Of a stretch of DNA of 64,000 nt, positions 15,652-25,165 are shown one piece after another. The notes under the pieces were generated by a model. The model was not told the DNA's origin and made no database searches. It saw nothing but the letters and a program-made list of their open reading frames with translations. This DNA comes from Pseudomonas fluorescens (GTDB taxonomy: Bacteria > Pseudomonadota > Gammaproteobacteria > Pseudomonadales > Pseudomonadaceae), in assembly GCF_902497775.2 (NCBI RefSeq), contig NZ_OZ024668.1:207726-271725 (forward strand). Reading direction: 5' to 3'. How positions within the stretch are numbered: position 1 is the stretch's first letter; every line of letters starts with the position of its first letter. A program made the position numbers and the translations under genes.

Positions 15652-16110
15652 GTGTCGAGCAAGCTAGAACAGTTGCAGGCCTTGTTGGCCCCGGTGGTCG
15701 AGGCTCTTGGCTATCAATGCTGGGGGATCGAATTCATCTCTCAAGGCAAACATTCGGTCCTGCGGATTTATATCGATAAAGAAGATGGCGTGCTGGTTGA
15801 TGACTGCGCAAAAGTCAGTCACCAGGCTAGCGCGATTCTCGATGTCGAAGACCCGATCACTTCCGAATATACCCTTGAAGTGTCCTCTCCTGGCATGGAT
15901 CGCCCACTGTTCACCTTGGAACAGTTTGCTTCGCATGCCGGCGAACAAGTGAAGATCAAGCTGCGTACGCCCTTTGAAGGTCGTCGTAACTTTCAGGGCC
16001 TTCTCCGTGGCGTGGAGGAGCAGGATGTTGTGGTCCAGGTGGATAACAACGAATTCCTGTTGCCGATCGATTCGATCGACAAGGCCAACATTATTCCCAG
16101 TTTTGACTGA
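15652..16110 (+). CDS. rimP: Ribosome maturation factor RimP
   Basis: Needed for maturation of the 30S subunit. The 152-residue protein begins [20 protein letters not shown] and has the two RimP domains, with the conserved [10 protein letters not shown] block in the middle and [15 protein letters not shown] at the end. The GTG at 15652 is preferred over an in-frame ATG 51 bases upstream because a purine-rich AGGGGG precedes it and the family starts there. nusA follows after 59 bases. Confidence 0.94.
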   Translation: MSSKLEQLQALLAPVVEALGYQCWGIEFISQGKHSVLRIYIDKEDGVLVDDCAKVSHQASAILDVEDPITSEYTLEVSSPGMDRPLFTLEQFASHAGEQVKIKLRTPFEGRRNFQGLLRGVEEQDVVVQVDNNEFLLPIDSIDKANIIPSFD

Positions 16111-16169
16111 GACGTGCCGGATCCCGCGGACTGCGCGGATCCAATGGCTTGCGAAAGGCGAGGCGTACG

Positions 16170-17651
16170 ATGAGCAAAGAAGTACTGCTGGTTGTTGAGT
16201 CGGTATCCAACGAAAAGGGCGTACCGGCCGGCGTAATTTTTGAAGCGCTGGAAGTGGCCCTGGCCACTGCAACCAAAAAACGTTTTGACGACGAAGTCGA
16301 CCTGCGTGTGGAAATCAACCGCCACACCGGTAGCTACGAAACCTTCCGTCGCTGGACTGTCGTCGAAGAAAAGGATCTGGACGATCCGGCGATCGAAGTG
16401 TGGCCAGCGAAGATTCAGGACACTCATCCTGAAGCCAAGGTCGGTGACGTGATCGAAGAGAAGATCGAGTCGATCGAGTTCGGCCGCATTGCCGCCCAGA
16501 CCGCCAAGCAAGTCATTGTCCAGAAGGTCCGTGAAGCCGAGCGCGCTCAAGTGGTAGATGCCTACCGCGAGCGTCTGGGCGAGATCATCTCCGGTACCGT
16601 CAAGAAGGTCACCCGTGACAACGTCATCGTTGACCTGGGCAACAACGCCGAAGCGTTGCTGGCCCGTGAAGACATCATCTCCCGCGAGACTTTCCGCGTC
16701 GGTGTGCGCCTGCGTGCACTGCTCAAGGAAATCCGCACCGAGAACCGCGGCCCGCAGTTGATCCTGTCGCGTACCGCGCCACAGATGCTGATCGAACTGT
16801 TCCGCATCGAAGTGCCGGAAATCGCCGAGGGCCTGATCGAAGTCATGGCCGCGTCCCGTGATCCGGGTTCGCGCGCCAAGATCGCCGTACGCTCCAAGGA
16901 CAAACGCATTGACCCGCAAGGTGCCTGTATCGGCATGCGCGGTTCGCGTGTCCAGGCAGTGTCCGGCGAACTGGGTGGCGAGCGTGTGGATATCGTCCTT
17001 TGGGATGACAACCCTGCACAGTTCGTCATCAACGCCATGTCGCCGGCTGAAGTCGCGGCGATCATCGTCGATGAAGACGCCCACGCCATGGACATCGCCG
17101 TGGGTGCCGACAACCTGGCCCAGGCTATTGGCCGTGGTGGCCAGAACGTACGCCTGGCCAGTCAGTTGACCGGCTGGACCCTGAACGTGATGACCGAATC
17201 GGACATCCAGGCCAAGCAGCAAGCTGAAACCGGTGACATCCTGCGCAACTTCATCGACGAGCTGGAAGTCGACGAAGAGCTGGCACAGGTGCTGGTCGAT
17301 GAAGGCTTCACCAGCCTGGAAGAGATTGCCTACGTACCGCTGGAAGAAATGCTCAACATCGACGGCTTTGACGAAGACATCGTCAACGAGCTTCGTGCTC
17401 GCGCCAAGGATCGCCTGTTGACCAAAGCCATCGCTACTGAGGAAAAGCTGGCAGACGCCCATCCGGCCGAAGACCTGCTCTCGCTTGAGGGTATGGACAA
17501 GGATTTGGCGATGGAACTGGCGGTGCGCGGCGTAGTTACCCGCGAAGACCTGGCCGAGCAGTCGATTGATGACCTGCTCGACATCGACGGCATCGACCAA
17601 GAGCGTGCCGGCAAGTTGATCATGGCCGCCCGAGCCCACTGGTTCGAGTAA
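16170..17651 (+). CDS. nusA: Transcription termination/antitermination factor NusA
   Basis: Binds RNA polymerase and nascent RNA and controls pausing, termination and rRNA antitermination. At 493 residues it has the full gamma-proteobacterial layout: N-terminal RNAP-binding domain, S1 domain (about 135-200), KH1 and KH2 (about 230-345, with [12 protein letters not shown] and [12 protein letters not shown]), and two C-terminal acidic helix-hairpin repeats. The ATG at 16170 begins the conserved [10 protein letters not shown]; an upstream in-frame ATG is ignored. Confidence 0.97.
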   Translation: MSKEVLLVVESVSNEKGVPAGVIFEALEVALATATKKRFDDEVDLRVEINRHTGSYETFRRWTVVEEKDLDDPAIEVWPAKIQDTHPEAKVGDVIEEKIESIEFGRIAAQTAKQVIVQKVREAERAQVVDAYRERLGEIISGTVKKVTRDNVIVDLGNNAEALLAREDIISRETFRVGVRLRALLKEIRTENRGPQLILSRTAPQMLIELFRIEVPEIAEGLIEVMAASRDPGSRAKIAVRSKDKRIDPQGACIGMRGSRVQAVSGELGGERVDIVLWDDNPAQFVINAMSPAEVAAIIVDEDAHAMDIAVGADNLAQAIGRGGQNVRLASQLTGWTLNVMTESDIQAKQQAETGDILRNFIDELEVDEELAQVLVDEGFTSLEEIAYVPLEEMLNIDGFDEDIVNELRARAKDRLLTKAIATEEKLADAHPAEDLLSLEGMDKDLAMELAVRGVVTREDLAEQSIDDLLDIDGIDQERAGKLIMAARAHWFE

Positions 17652-17678
17652 TTAGGCGCGGCCTGAGGAGAGAAGTGC

Positions 17679-20189
17679 ATGACGCAAGTCACGGTGAAAG
17701 AATTGGCCCAAGAGGTCGCTGCACCGGTAGAGCGCCTGCTGCAGCAGATGCGTGAGGCAGGTCTGCCGCACACCGACGCCGGTCAGGTAGTGACCGACAA
17801 TGAGAAGCAGGCATTGCTGGCTCATTTGAAGAGCAGCCACAAGGCAAAAGTGGAAGAGCCGCGCAAGATCACCTTGCAGCGCAAAACCACCAGCACCCTG
17901 CGTGTCGCCGGTAGCAAGAGCATCAGCGTAGAAGTACGCAAGAAGAAAGTATTCGTTCAGCGCAGCCCGGAAGAAATCCAGGCCGAGCAGAAGCGCGAGC
18001 TGGAAGAGCGCCGTGCAGTAGAAAACGCTGCCCGTGAAAAAGCCGATGCCGAAGCACGTCAGCGTGCCGAGGAAGACGCCCGTCGCCAGCCAGCCGCTGC
18101 AAACGCCGCACCGGCTGCTGCCGCTGCTGTCCCGGCTCCGGCTGCAGCACCTGTGATCGAAGCCGCCGACGCCGCTCCGGCACCGGTTGCCGACCGCAAG
18201 AAAGACGACGTGCGTCGCAGCGACAAGTCGCGTGACGACGAGCGTCGTGGCGGCGAGCGCCGTAACGAAGCTCCGCGCGTTTCGGTCAAGGTCAAGGAAA
18301 AGGAAAAGGCGCCTACCCCGCGTGCCGCTCCGCGTACCACCGACGAAGAAAGCGATGGCTTCCGTCGTGGTGGCCGTGGCAAGGGCAAGCCGAAGAAGCG
18401 CAACGCCCACGGTTTCCAGAACCCGACCGGTCCGGTTATCCGCGACGTGCAGATCGGCGAGACCATCACGGTTTCCGACCTGGCCAACCAGATGTCCGTC
18501 AAGGGCGCTGAAGTGGTCAAGTTCATGTTCAAGCTGGGCACTCCGGTGACCATCAACCAGGTGCTCGATCAGGAGACAGCTCAGCTGATCGCCGAAGAGC
18601 TGGGCCACAAGGTCACCCTGGTCAGCGATACCGCCCTGGAAGATTCCCTGGCTGAGTCGTTGAAGTTCGAAGGTGAGACGTTCTCCCGTGCCCCTGTCGT
18701 GACCGTAATGGGCCACGTTGACCACGGTAAGACCTCGCTGCTCGACTACATCCGTCGTGCCAAGGTTGCTGCTGGCGAAGCCGGTGGTATTACCCAGCAC
18801 ATCGGTGCGTACCACGTGGAAACCGACCGCGGTATGGTCACCTTCCTCGACACCCCAGGCCACGCCGCGTTTACCGCCATGCGTGCCCGTGGTGCCAAGG
18901 CGACCGACATCGTGATCCTGGTGGTTGCGGCGGACGACGGCGTGATGCCGCAAACCCGCGAAGCGGTCCAGCACGCCAAGGCTGCCGGTGTTCCGCTGGT
19001 CGTTGCGGTGAACAAGATCGACAAGCCAGGTGCTGACCTTGATCGCATCCGTAACGAGCTGGCCGTCGAAGGCGTCACCTCCGAGGACTGGGGTGGAGAC
19101 ACTCCGTTCGTCAAGGTGTCGGCGAAGATGGGTACCGGTGTCGACGAACTGCTCGAAGCTGTCCTGCTGCAAGCCGAGATCCTCGAACTCAAGGCTACTC
19201 CATCGGCCCCAGGTCGTGGTGTGGTGGTCGAGTCGCGTCTGGACAAGGGCCGCGGCCCGGTGGCTACCGTGCTGGTTCAGGACGGTACCCTGCGTCAGGG
19301 CGACATGGTCCTGTGCGGTTCGAACTACGGCCGTGTCCGCGCCATGCTCGACGAGAACGGCAAGCCTGTTAAGGAAGCCGGCCCGTCGATCCCGGTCGAA
19401 ATCCTCGGCCTGGATGGCACTCCGGACGCCGGTGACGAGCTGTCGGTAGTGGCTGACGAGAAGAAAGCCCGTGAAGTTGCCCTGTTCCGTCAAGGCAAGT
19501 TCCGCGAGGTCAAACTGGCTCGCGCTCACGCTGGCAAGCTCGAGAACATCTTCGAGAACATGGGCCAGGAAGAGAAGAAGACCCTCAACATCGTGCTCAA
19601 GTCCGATGTTCGTGGTTCTCTCGAGGCTCTGCAGGGCTCCCTGAGCGGCCTGGGCAACGACGAAGTACAGGTTCGTGTGATTGGTGGCGGCGTCGGTGGT
19701 ATCACCGAGAGCGATGCCAACCTGGCCCTGGCTTCCAATGCAGTACTGTTCGGCTTCAACGTGCGTGCCGATGCCGGCGCGCGCAAGATCGTCGAGCAGG
19801 AAGGTCTGGATATGCGTTACTACAACGTGATCTACGACATCATTGAAGACGTCAAGAAAGCCCTGACCGGTATGCTCGGCAGCGATGTTCGCGAGAACAT
19901 CCTGGGTATCGCCGAAGTGCGTGACGTGTTCCGTTCGCCGAAGTTCGGCGCCATCGCCGGCTGTATGGTCGTCGAGGGTGTGGTCTACCGCAACCGTCCG
20001 ATCCGCGTACTGCGCGAGGACGTGGTGATCTTCGAAGGCGAGCTGGAATCGCTGCGTCGCTTCAAGGACGATGCGTCCGAAGTACGTGCCGGCATGGAGT
20101 GCGGTATCGGCGTCAAGAGCTACAACGACGTCAAGGTCGGCGACAAGATCGAAGTCTTCGAGAAAGTCCAAGTGGCTCGTACGCTCTAA
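17679..20189 (+). CDS. infB: Translation initiation factor IF-2
   Basis: GTPase that brings initiator tRNA to the 30S subunit and promotes subunit joining. The 836-residue protein has the N-terminal IF2N repeats, a long Ala/Glu/Arg-rich linker (about 110-240), the G domain with GHVDHGKT (345-352), DTPGHAAF and NKID, and C-terminal domains II-IV. Internal restarts, as in E. coli, are possible but not evident. The gene lies 27 bases after nusA. Confidence 0.98.
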   Translation: MTQVTVKELAQEVAAPVERLLQQMREAGLPHTDAGQVVTDNEKQALLAHLKSSHKAKVEEPRKITLQRKTTSTLRVAGSKSISVEVRKKKVFVQRSPEEIQAEQKRELEERRAVENAAREKADAEARQRAEEDARRQPAAANAAPAAAAAVPAPAAAPVIEAADAAPAPVADRKKDDVRRSDKSRDDERRGGERRNEAPRVSVKVKEKEKAPTPRAAPRTTDEESDGFRRGGRGKGKPKKRNAHGFQNPTGPVIRDVQIGETITVSDLANQMSVKGAEVVKFMFKLGTPVTINQVLDQETAQLIAEELGHKVTLVSDTALEDSLAESLKFEGETFSRAPVVTVMGHVDHGKTSLLDYIRRAKVAAGEAGGITQHIGAYHVETDRGMVTFLDTPGHAAFTAMRARGAKATDIVILVVAADDGVMPQTREAVQHAKAAGVPLVVAVNKIDKPGADLDRIRNELAVEGVTSEDWGGDTPFVKVSAKMGTGVDELLEAVLLQAEILELKATPSAPGRGVVVESRLDKGRGPVATVLVQDGTLRQGDMVLCGSNYGRVRAMLDENGKPVKEAGPSIPVEILGLDGTPDAGDELSVVADEKKAREVALFRQGKFREVKLARAHAGKLENIFENMGQEEKKTLNIVLKSDVRGSLEALQGSLSGLGNDEVQVRVIGGGVGGITESDANLALASNAVLFGFNVRADAGARKIVEQEGLDMRYYNVIYDIIEDVKKALTGMLGSDVRENILGIAEVRDVFRSPKFGAIAGCMVVEGVVYRNRPIRVLREDVVIFEGELESLRRFKDDASEVRAGMECGIGVKSYNDVKVGDKIEVFEKVQVARTL

Positions 20190-20247
20190 GCCGCGAGCAT
20201 GGGAACCGCCAATCGTCCGCCCCAGGGCGTCGCTTGGCGGCTCTGAA

Positions 20248-20285
20248 CGCAACGCCCGGTCCGGCTTTAGCCTGGCCGGGCGTTT
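20248..20285 (+). terminator. Hairpin between infB and rbfA
   Basis: The stem AACGCCCGG / GGCCGGGCGTTT spans a short loop in the 121-base infB-rbfA spacer, with only a few Ts after it. It is more likely a processing or partial termination site than a full stop, since rbfA and truB are usually co-transcribed with infB. Confidence 0.5.
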
Positions 20286-20310
20286 GCCGCTTTAGTTACA
20301 GGTAGCAAAA

Positions 20311-20712
20311 ATGGCAAAAGAATATAGCCGTACCCAACGCATTGGCGATCAGATTCAGCGCGAGCTGGCCCAGTTGATCCGTCGTGAAGTCAAAGACCCG
20401 CGCGTCGGCGTGGTCACCATTACCGCTGTGGATGTCAGCCGCGATGTCGGCCATGCCAAGGTGTTCATCACCGCCATGGGCCAGGAAAGCGCGGAAGACA
20501 TCAAGCAGACCCTCAAGGTGCTCAACGGCGCGGCCAGTTTCCTGCGCGTACACCTGGGCAAGGAAATGCAACTGCGCAGCGTGCCGCAACTGCATTTCCA
20601 CTATGACGAAAGCGTCAGTCGCGGTGCCCACCTGTCGGCCCTGATCGAACGCGCCGTCGCCGAAGACAAGCTGCACCAGGCTTCCGACACGCCCCTGGAC
20701 ACCAAGGAGTAA
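20311..20712 (+). CDS. rbfA: Ribosome-binding factor A
   Basis: Cold-adaptation and 30S maturation factor that binds near the 5' end of 16S rRNA. The 133-residue protein has the KH-like RbfA fold: [25 protein letters not shown] at the start, then the [13 protein letters not shown] and [13 protein letters not shown] strands. It sits three bases before truB and 121 bases after infB in the conserved order. Confidence 0.96.
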   Translation: MAKEYSRTQRIGDQIQRELAQLIRREVKDPRVGVVTITAVDVSRDVGHAKVFITAMGQESAEDIKQTLKVLNGAASFLRVHLGKEMQLRSVPQLHFHYDESVSRGAHLSALIERAVAEDKLHQASDTPLDTKE

Positions 20713-20715
20713 GCG

Positions 20716-21633
20716 GTGGCTCAGGTCAAGCGTATCCGTCGTAACGTCAGCGGTATCATCCTGCTCGACAAGCCGTTGGGGTTCACCTCCAACGCCGCCT
20801 TGCAGAAGGTCCGCTGGCTGCTCAACGCCGAAAAGGCCGGGCACACCGGCAGCCTCGATCCACTGGCCAGCGGCGTGCTGCCGCTGTGCTTCGGTGAGGC
20901 GACCAAGTTCTCGCAATACCTGCTCGATTCCGACAAGGGCTACGAGACGGTCATGCAACTGGGTCAGACCACCACCACCGGCGATGCCGAAGGTGAAGTG
21001 TTGAAGACCCGTGACGTGACCGTTGGTCGCGCCGATATCGAAGCGGTTTTGCCACAATTTCGTGGTCAAATCAGTCAGATACCGCCGATGTACTCGGCCC
21101 TCAAGCGTGACGGCCAGCCGCTGTACAAGCTGGCCCGTGCAGGTGAAGTAGTGGAGCGCGAGGCGCGTTCTGTTACTATTAACCGCTTGGAATTGCTCGA
21201 GTGCGAAGGCACCCGTGTCCGGCTGTCGGTCGGCTGCAGCAAAGGCACCTACATCCGCACCCTGGTCGAGGACATCGGCGAGGTGCTCGGTTGCGGAGCC
21301 TATGTCGCCGAACTGCGTCGTACCCACGCCGGTCCCTTCGAGCTGGCCCAGACTGTGACCCTCGAAGAACTCGAAGCGGTCCACGCCGAAGGTGGCAACG
21401 AAGCGGTCGATCGCTTCCTGATGCCATCGGACAGCGGTCTGCTGGACTGGCCACTGTTACAGTTCTCCGAGCACAGTGCGTTCTACTGGCTCAATGGTCA
21501 GCCGGTCAGAGCCCCCGACGCGCCGAAGTTCGGCATGGTCCGGGTTCAAGATCACAACGGTCGCTTCATCGGTATCGGTGAAGTGAGCGAAGACGGGCGC
21601 ATCGCGCCGCGTCGCTTGATTCGGTCAGAATGA
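20716..21633 (+). CDS. truB: tRNA pseudouridine-55 synthase
   Basis: Makes pseudouridine 55 in the T-loop of tRNAs. The 305-residue protein opens with a GTG start and the TruB core: [14 protein letters not shown], then [12 protein letters not shown] with the catalytic Asp48. The [13 protein letters not shown] block and a C-terminal PUA-like domain follow. The order rbfA-truB-rpsO-pnp is conserved. Confidence 0.97.
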   Translation: MAQVKRIRRNVSGIILLDKPLGFTSNAALQKVRWLLNAEKAGHTGSLDPLASGVLPLCFGEATKFSQYLLDSDKGYETVMQLGQTTTTGDAEGEVLKTRDVTVGRADIEAVLPQFRGQISQIPPMYSALKRDGQPLYKLARAGEVVEREARSVTINRLELLECEGTRVRLSVGCSKGTYIRTLVEDIGEVLGCGAYVAELRRTHAGPFELAQTVTLEELEAVHAEGGNEAVDRFLMPSDSGLLDWPLLQFSEHSAFYWLNGQPVRAPDAPKFGMVRVQDHNGRFIGIGEVSEDGRIAPRRLIRSE

Positions 21634-21722
21634 TCGAAACCTTCAGTATCAGGTTCAGGCCTGGTACTGGTGGTAAAGAGGATGGCTGTTAATAGGCACG
21701 GTCACGCCTCACTTTATGAATA

Positions 21723-21767
21723 CAGGGAGCAGTCCCTGGCCTATTGGAAACCGTTTGTTCGGTTTCC
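21723..21767 (+). promoter_or_regulatory. Structured leader of rpsO
   Basis: Two adjacent hairpins lie 20-60 bases before the rpsO start: CAGGGA-GCAG-TCCCTG (21723-21738) and GGAAACCG-TTTGTT-CGGTTTCC (21746-21767). In several bacteria S15 binds its own mRNA leader to repress translation. These stems are candidate S15 sites; the assignment is inference. Confidence 0.45.
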
Positions 21768-21786
21768 CTTGATTTGGAGAAGCCAG

Positions 21787-22056
21787 ATGGCACTCAGCGT
21801 TGAAGAAAAAGCAAAGATCGTTGGCGAATACCAGCAAGCCGCCGGTGACACCGGTAGCCCGGAAGTGCAGGTTGCTCTGCTGACCGCCAACATCAACAAG
21901 CTGCAAGGCCACTTCAAGGCCAACGGCAAAGACCACCACTCCCGTCGTGGTCTGATCCGCATGGTTAACCAGCGTCGCAAGCTGCTGGACTACCTGAAAG
22001 GCAAAGACACCACTCGTTACAGCGCCCTGATCGGTCGTCTGGGTCTGCGTCGCTAA
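21787..22056 (+). CDS. rpsO: 30S ribosomal protein S15
   Basis: Primary 16S rRNA-binding protein of the 30S platform. The 89-residue product begins [15 protein letters not shown] and contains the conserved [13 protein letters not shown] and [21 protein letters not shown] blocks. The start at 21787 is fixed by family length and the ggag four bases ahead; an open frame extends further upstream but is not part of S15. pnp follows after 251 bases of structured RNA. Confidence 0.98.
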   Translation: MALSVEEKAKIVGEYQQAAGDTGSPEVQVALLTANINKLQGHFKANGKDHHSRRGLIRMVNQRRKLLDYLKGKDTTRYSALIGRLGLRR

Positions 22057-22081
22057 TAGCGGCCTGGCCAGTGGTGTGCAC

Positions 22082-22209
22082 GGCGTGCTGCAGTCACCAG
22101 GCGGAGCCTTTGGCCCCCGCACTGGTGAGCACGCCTTGCGTATCTATGAGGTTGGCTGTCTGTCTCGTCTGAGCGGTTTACCGCAAGGGCAGGGCAGGCT
22201 CCCAACCTC
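22082..22209 (+). promoter_or_regulatory. Two long hairpins between rpsO and pnp
   Basis: Two large stem-loops fill the rpsO-pnp spacer. The first pairs GGCGTGCT and CACCAG with CTGGTG and AGCACGCC (22082-22135). The second pairs GAGGTTGG with CCAACCTC (22148-22209). In E. coli the same spacer folds into an RNase III substrate through which PNPase represses its own mRNA. The position and size of these stems suggest the same mechanism here. Confidence 0.6.
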
Positions 22210-22307
22210 TAGTTTTATCTGGACTGCCAACAGGGCCGATTCCCTGTTCTGCCCAAGAATTCGCAAGAACCAGTTCCCCCAGAGCCACTGAAAAAAGGTA
22301 GGAAACC

Positions 22308-24413
22308 GTGAACCCGGTAATCAAGAAATTCCAGTTCGGTCAATCGACCGTTACCCTCGAGACGGGCCGTATTGCTCGTCAAGCGTCCGGCGCCGTATTG
22401 GTCACCGTCGACAACGATGTCACCGTACTGGTGACCGTGGTCGGTGCCAAACAGGCCGATCCAGGCAAAGGCTTCTTCCCCCTGTCCGTTCACTATCAGG
22501 AAAAGACCTACGCCGCCGGCAAGATCCCTGGTGGTTTCTTCAAGCGTGAAGGCCGTCCTTCCGAGAAAGAAACCCTGACCTCGCGTCTGATCGACCGTCC
22601 GATCCGTCCGCTGTTCCCAGAAGGCTTCATGAACGAAGTGCAGGTTGTCTGCACCGTCGTTTCCACCAGCAAGAAGACCGATCCGGACATCGCTGCGATG
22701 ATCGGTACCTCGGCTGCCCTGGCCATCTCCGGCATTCCGTTCGAAGGCCCGATCGGCGCTGCCCGCGTTGCTTTCCACGAAAGCACTGGCTACCTGCTGA
22801 ACCCGACCTACGAGCAACTGGCTGCCTCGAGCCTGGACATGGTCGTTGCCGGTACCTCCGACGCCGTACTGATGGTTGAATCGGAAGCCAAAGAGCTGAC
22901 CGAAGACCAGATGCTGGGCGCCGTACTGTTCGCCCACGACGAATTCCAGGCTGTGATCCAGGCTGTCAAAGAGCTGGCCGCCGAAGCTGCCAAGCCGACC
23001 TGGGACTGGACTGCCAAGGCCGAGAACACTCCACTGCTGAGCGCCATCCGTGGCGAGTTCGGTGCTGCGGTTTCCGACGCCTACACCATCACCGTCAAGG
23101 CTGACCGTTACGCTCGCCTGGGCGAACTGCGCGAGCAAGTGATCGCCAAGTTCTCTGGTGAGGAAGGTCAACCTTCGGCCTCCGAAGTCAAAGAAATCTT
23201 CGGCGAAATCGAATACCGCACCGTTCGCGAAAACATCGTCAACGGCAAGCCACGTATCGACGGCCGCGACACCAAGACCGTACGTCCGCTGAACATCGAA
23301 GTCGGTGTACTGCCAAAGACCCACGGTTCGGCACTGTTCACCCGTGGCGAAACCCAGGCCCTGGTCGTTGCGACCCTGGGTACTGCCCGTGACGCCCAGC
23401 TGCTGGACACCCTCGAAGGCGAGAAAAAAGACCCCTTCATGCTGCACTACAACTTCCCGCCGTTCTCGGTGGGCGAGTGTGGTCGCATGGGCGGTGCTGG
23501 CCGTCGCGAAATCGGTCACGGCCGTCTGGCTCGCCGTTCGGTCCAGGCCATGCTGCCTGCCGCTGACGTGTTCCCGTACACCATCCGCGTCGTTTCGGAA
23601 ATCACCGAATCCAACGGTTCCAGCTCCATGGCTTCGGTCTGTGGTGCATCCCTGGCACTGATGGACGCTGGTGTCCCGATGAAGGCACCGGTTGCCGGTA
23701 TCGCCATGGGTCTGGTTAAGGAAGGCGAGAAGTTTGCCATTCTGACCGACATCCTCGGTGACGAAGACCACCTGGGCGACATGGACTTCAAAGTAGCCGG
23801 TACCGCCAAAGGTGTTACCGCGCTGCAGATGGACATCAAGATCAACGGCATCACCGAAGAGATCATGGAAATCGCCCTGGGCCAGGCCCTGGAAGCGCGC
23901 CTGAACATCCTCGGTCAGATGAACCAGATCATCGGTCAGTCCCGTAGCGAACTGTCGGAAAACGCTCCGACCATGATCGCCATGAAGATCGACACCGACA
24001 AGATTCGTGACGTCATCGGTAAAGGCGGCGCGACCATCCGTGCCATCTGCGAAGAAACCAAGGCTTCGATCGACATCGAAGACGACGGTTCGATCAAAAT
24101 CTTCGGTGAGACCAAAGACGCCGCTGAAGCTGCTCGTCAGCGCGTTCTGAGCATCACTGCCGAAGCCGAGATCGGCAAGATCTACGTCGGTAAGGTTGAG
24201 CGCATCGTTGACTTCGGTGCCTTCGTCAACATCCTGCCTGGCAAGGACGGTCTGGTTCACATCTCCATGCTGAGCGATGCTCGCGTCGAGAAAGTGACCG
24301 ACATTCTGAAAGAAGGTCAGGAAGTTGAAGTACTGGTACTGGACGTGGACAACCGCGGCCGTATCAAGCTGTCGATCAAGGACGTTGCCGCTGCCAAGGC
24401 ATCGGGCGTCTAA
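22308..24413 (+). CDS. pnp: Polynucleotide phosphorylase
   Basis: 3'-to-5' phosphorolytic exoribonuclease and degradosome component. The 701-residue protein has two RNase PH-like domains (about 1-215 and 315-545) separated by a helical domain, then KH (about 553-612, with [15 protein letters not shown]) and S1 (about 622-692) RNA-binding domains. The GTG start is supported by the upstream GGTAGG and the conserved [12 protein letters not shown] sequence. A strong terminator follows. Confidence 0.98.
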   Translation: MNPVIKKFQFGQSTVTLETGRIARQASGAVLVTVDNDVTVLVTVVGAKQADPGKGFFPLSVHYQEKTYAAGKIPGGFFKREGRPSEKETLTSRLIDRPIRPLFPEGFMNEVQVVCTVVSTSKKTDPDIAAMIGTSAALAISGIPFEGPIGAARVAFHESTGYLLNPTYEQLAASSLDMVVAGTSDAVLMVESEAKELTEDQMLGAVLFAHDEFQAVIQAVKELAAEAAKPTWDWTAKAENTPLLSAIRGEFGAAVSDAYTITVKADRYARLGELREQVIAKFSGEEGQPSASEVKEIFGEIEYRTVRENIVNGKPRIDGRDTKTVRPLNIEVGVLPKTHGSALFTRGETQALVVATLGTARDAQLLDTLEGEKKDPFMLHYNFPPFSVGECGRMGGAGRREIGHGRLARRSVQAMLPAADVFPYTIRVVSEITESNGSSSMASVCGASLALMDAGVPMKAPVAGIAMGLVKEGEKFAILTDILGDEDHLGDMDFKVAGTAKGVTALQMDIKINGITEEIMEIALGQALEARLNILGQMNQIIGQSRSELSENAPTMIAMKIDTDKIRDVIGKGGATIRAICEETKASIDIEDDGSIKIFGETKDAAEAARQRVLSITAEAEIGKIYVGKVERIVDFGAFVNILPGKDGLVHISMLSDARVEKVTDILKEGQEVEVLVLDVDNRGRIKLSIKDVAAAKASGV

Positions 24414-24429
24414 GACCTCGGCTTAAGAA

Positions 24430-24457
24430 GAAGGACCCCTTGGGGTCCTTTTTTTAT
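24430..24457 (+). terminator. Terminator after pnp
   Basis: The stem AAGGACCCC-TTGGGGTCCTT runs straight into seven Ts, 17 bases after the pnp stop. It ends the long rimP-to-pnp gene block. Confidence 0.92.
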
Positions 24458-24499
24458 GCCTGGAGAAATTGTCTTGCGGACTTGCATCTTGCATGCAGG

Positions 24500-24521
24500 A
24501 TTTTGCCACTGCTTGCAAAAT
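24500..24521 (+). promoter_or_regulatory. Inverted repeat, candidate activator site
   Basis: ATTTTGC-N8-GCAAAAT is a perfect 7-base inverted repeat, about 95-116 bases upstream of the predicted sigma-54 start site of the BON-domain gene. That is the distance at which enhancer-binding activators usually sit. The activator is unknown. Confidence 0.4.
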
Positions 24522-24549
24522 GCACGATTTCTGTTTTTGTCTTAATTCA

Positions 24550-24562
24550 TAACCAATTGATT
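24550..24562 (-). promoter_or_regulatory. IHF-binding site
   Basis: On the minus strand AATCAATTGGTTA matches the IHF consensus WATCAANNNNTTR at every defined position. It lies between the candidate activator repeat and the sigma-54 promoter, the textbook place for a DNA-bending site. Confidence 0.6.
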
Positions 24563-24589
24563 TATAAGGTAAAAATTAATAGCAAAAGC

Positions 24590-24605
24590 TGGCACAGGCC
24601 CTGCA
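24590..24605 (+). promoter_or_regulatory. Sigma-54 (-24/-12) promoter of BON gene
   Basis: TGGCACAGGCCCTGCA has the invariant GG and GC exactly ten bases apart and nearly the full consensus TGGCAC-N5-TTGCA. The start would be near 24616, leaving a 56-base leader before the ATG at 24672. An IHF site and an inverted repeat upstream support it. Confidence 0.65.
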
Positions 24606-24671
24606 ATGGTATTCATACCCCTGCTGCCAGGACTTACGGCGCAGACTTTTCGAAAAACAGGAGTGTCTCGT

Positions 24672-25022
24672 ATGAAGAAGTTCGCTATTGCTGCCGCTAC
24701 TGCCACCGCCCTGACCCTGACCCTGGCTAACGCGGCTTTCGCCCAACAGCCTTCCCAGGCTCCGCTGACCGTTGCTGCCGGTGAAATGACCGAGGCAAAA
24801 GAAGCGACCTCCGACACCTGGATCACCACCAAGGTCAAAGCTGACCTGATGACGGAAAAAGGCATTCCGGGTTCCGATATCAAAGTCGAGACCAACAAAG
24901 GCGTGGTGTCTCTGTCTTCGACAGTTACCGTGACCGATTCGCAGAAAGACATGGCCGTGGCCATCACCAAGAAAATCAAAGGCGTCAAAGCCGTATCGGC
25001 TGACGGCCTGAAAGCCGAGTAA
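24672..25022 (+). CDS. Secreted BON-domain protein (OsmY-like)
   Basis: A 116-residue protein with a clear Sec signal peptide (MKKFAIAAATATALTLTLANAAFA, cleavage after AFA). It has a single BON domain: TWITTKVKADLMTEKGIPGSDIKVETNKGVVSLSSTVT to the KGVKAVSADGL end. BON proteins of this type are periplasmic and often stress-related, and may bind phospholipid. The ATG at 24672 has GGAG upstream; a longer frame upstream lacks a signal peptide. The gene is monocistronic between two terminators. Its promoter looks sigma-54 dependent. Exact function unknown. Confidence 0.88.
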   Translation: MKKFAIAAATATALTLTLANAAFAQQPSQAPLTVAAGEMTEAKEATSDTWITTKVKADLMTEKGIPGSDIKVETNKGVVSLSSTVTVTDSQKDMAVAITKKIKGVKAVSADGLKAE

Positions 25023-25086
25023 GGTTTTTCCCGACTCGCAGACCTCTACAGGTTCATGCGAAAGACCAAAAGGACTTGGTCACTCA

Positions 25087-25120
25087 AAGCCCCGGCACTG
25101 ATTGCCGGGGCTTCTTTTTT
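25087..25120 (+). terminator. Terminator after BON-domain gene
   Basis: The perfect 11-base stem AAGCCCCGGCA/TGCCGGGGCTT has a five-base loop and is followed by CTTTTTTT. Confidence 0.92.
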
Positions 25121-25130
25121 TGGGTGGGGT

Positions 25131-25158
25131 GTGGGAACGGGCTTGCCCCGCGATAGAG
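25131..25158. repeat. Single REP unit
   Basis: gtgggaacgggcttgccccg is one copy of the REP unit seen at 3003-3078 and 44483-44550. It sits between the convergent ends of the BON gene and the DUF748 gene. Confidence 0.65.
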
Positions 25159-25165
25159 GCCTACT

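Noticed and set aside
17652..20252. Long antisense frame opposite infB, and similar ones opposite nusA, pnp, ftsH, ilvI and mrcB
   Set aside because: Same codon-bias artefact. Each opposes a complete, well-conserved gene.
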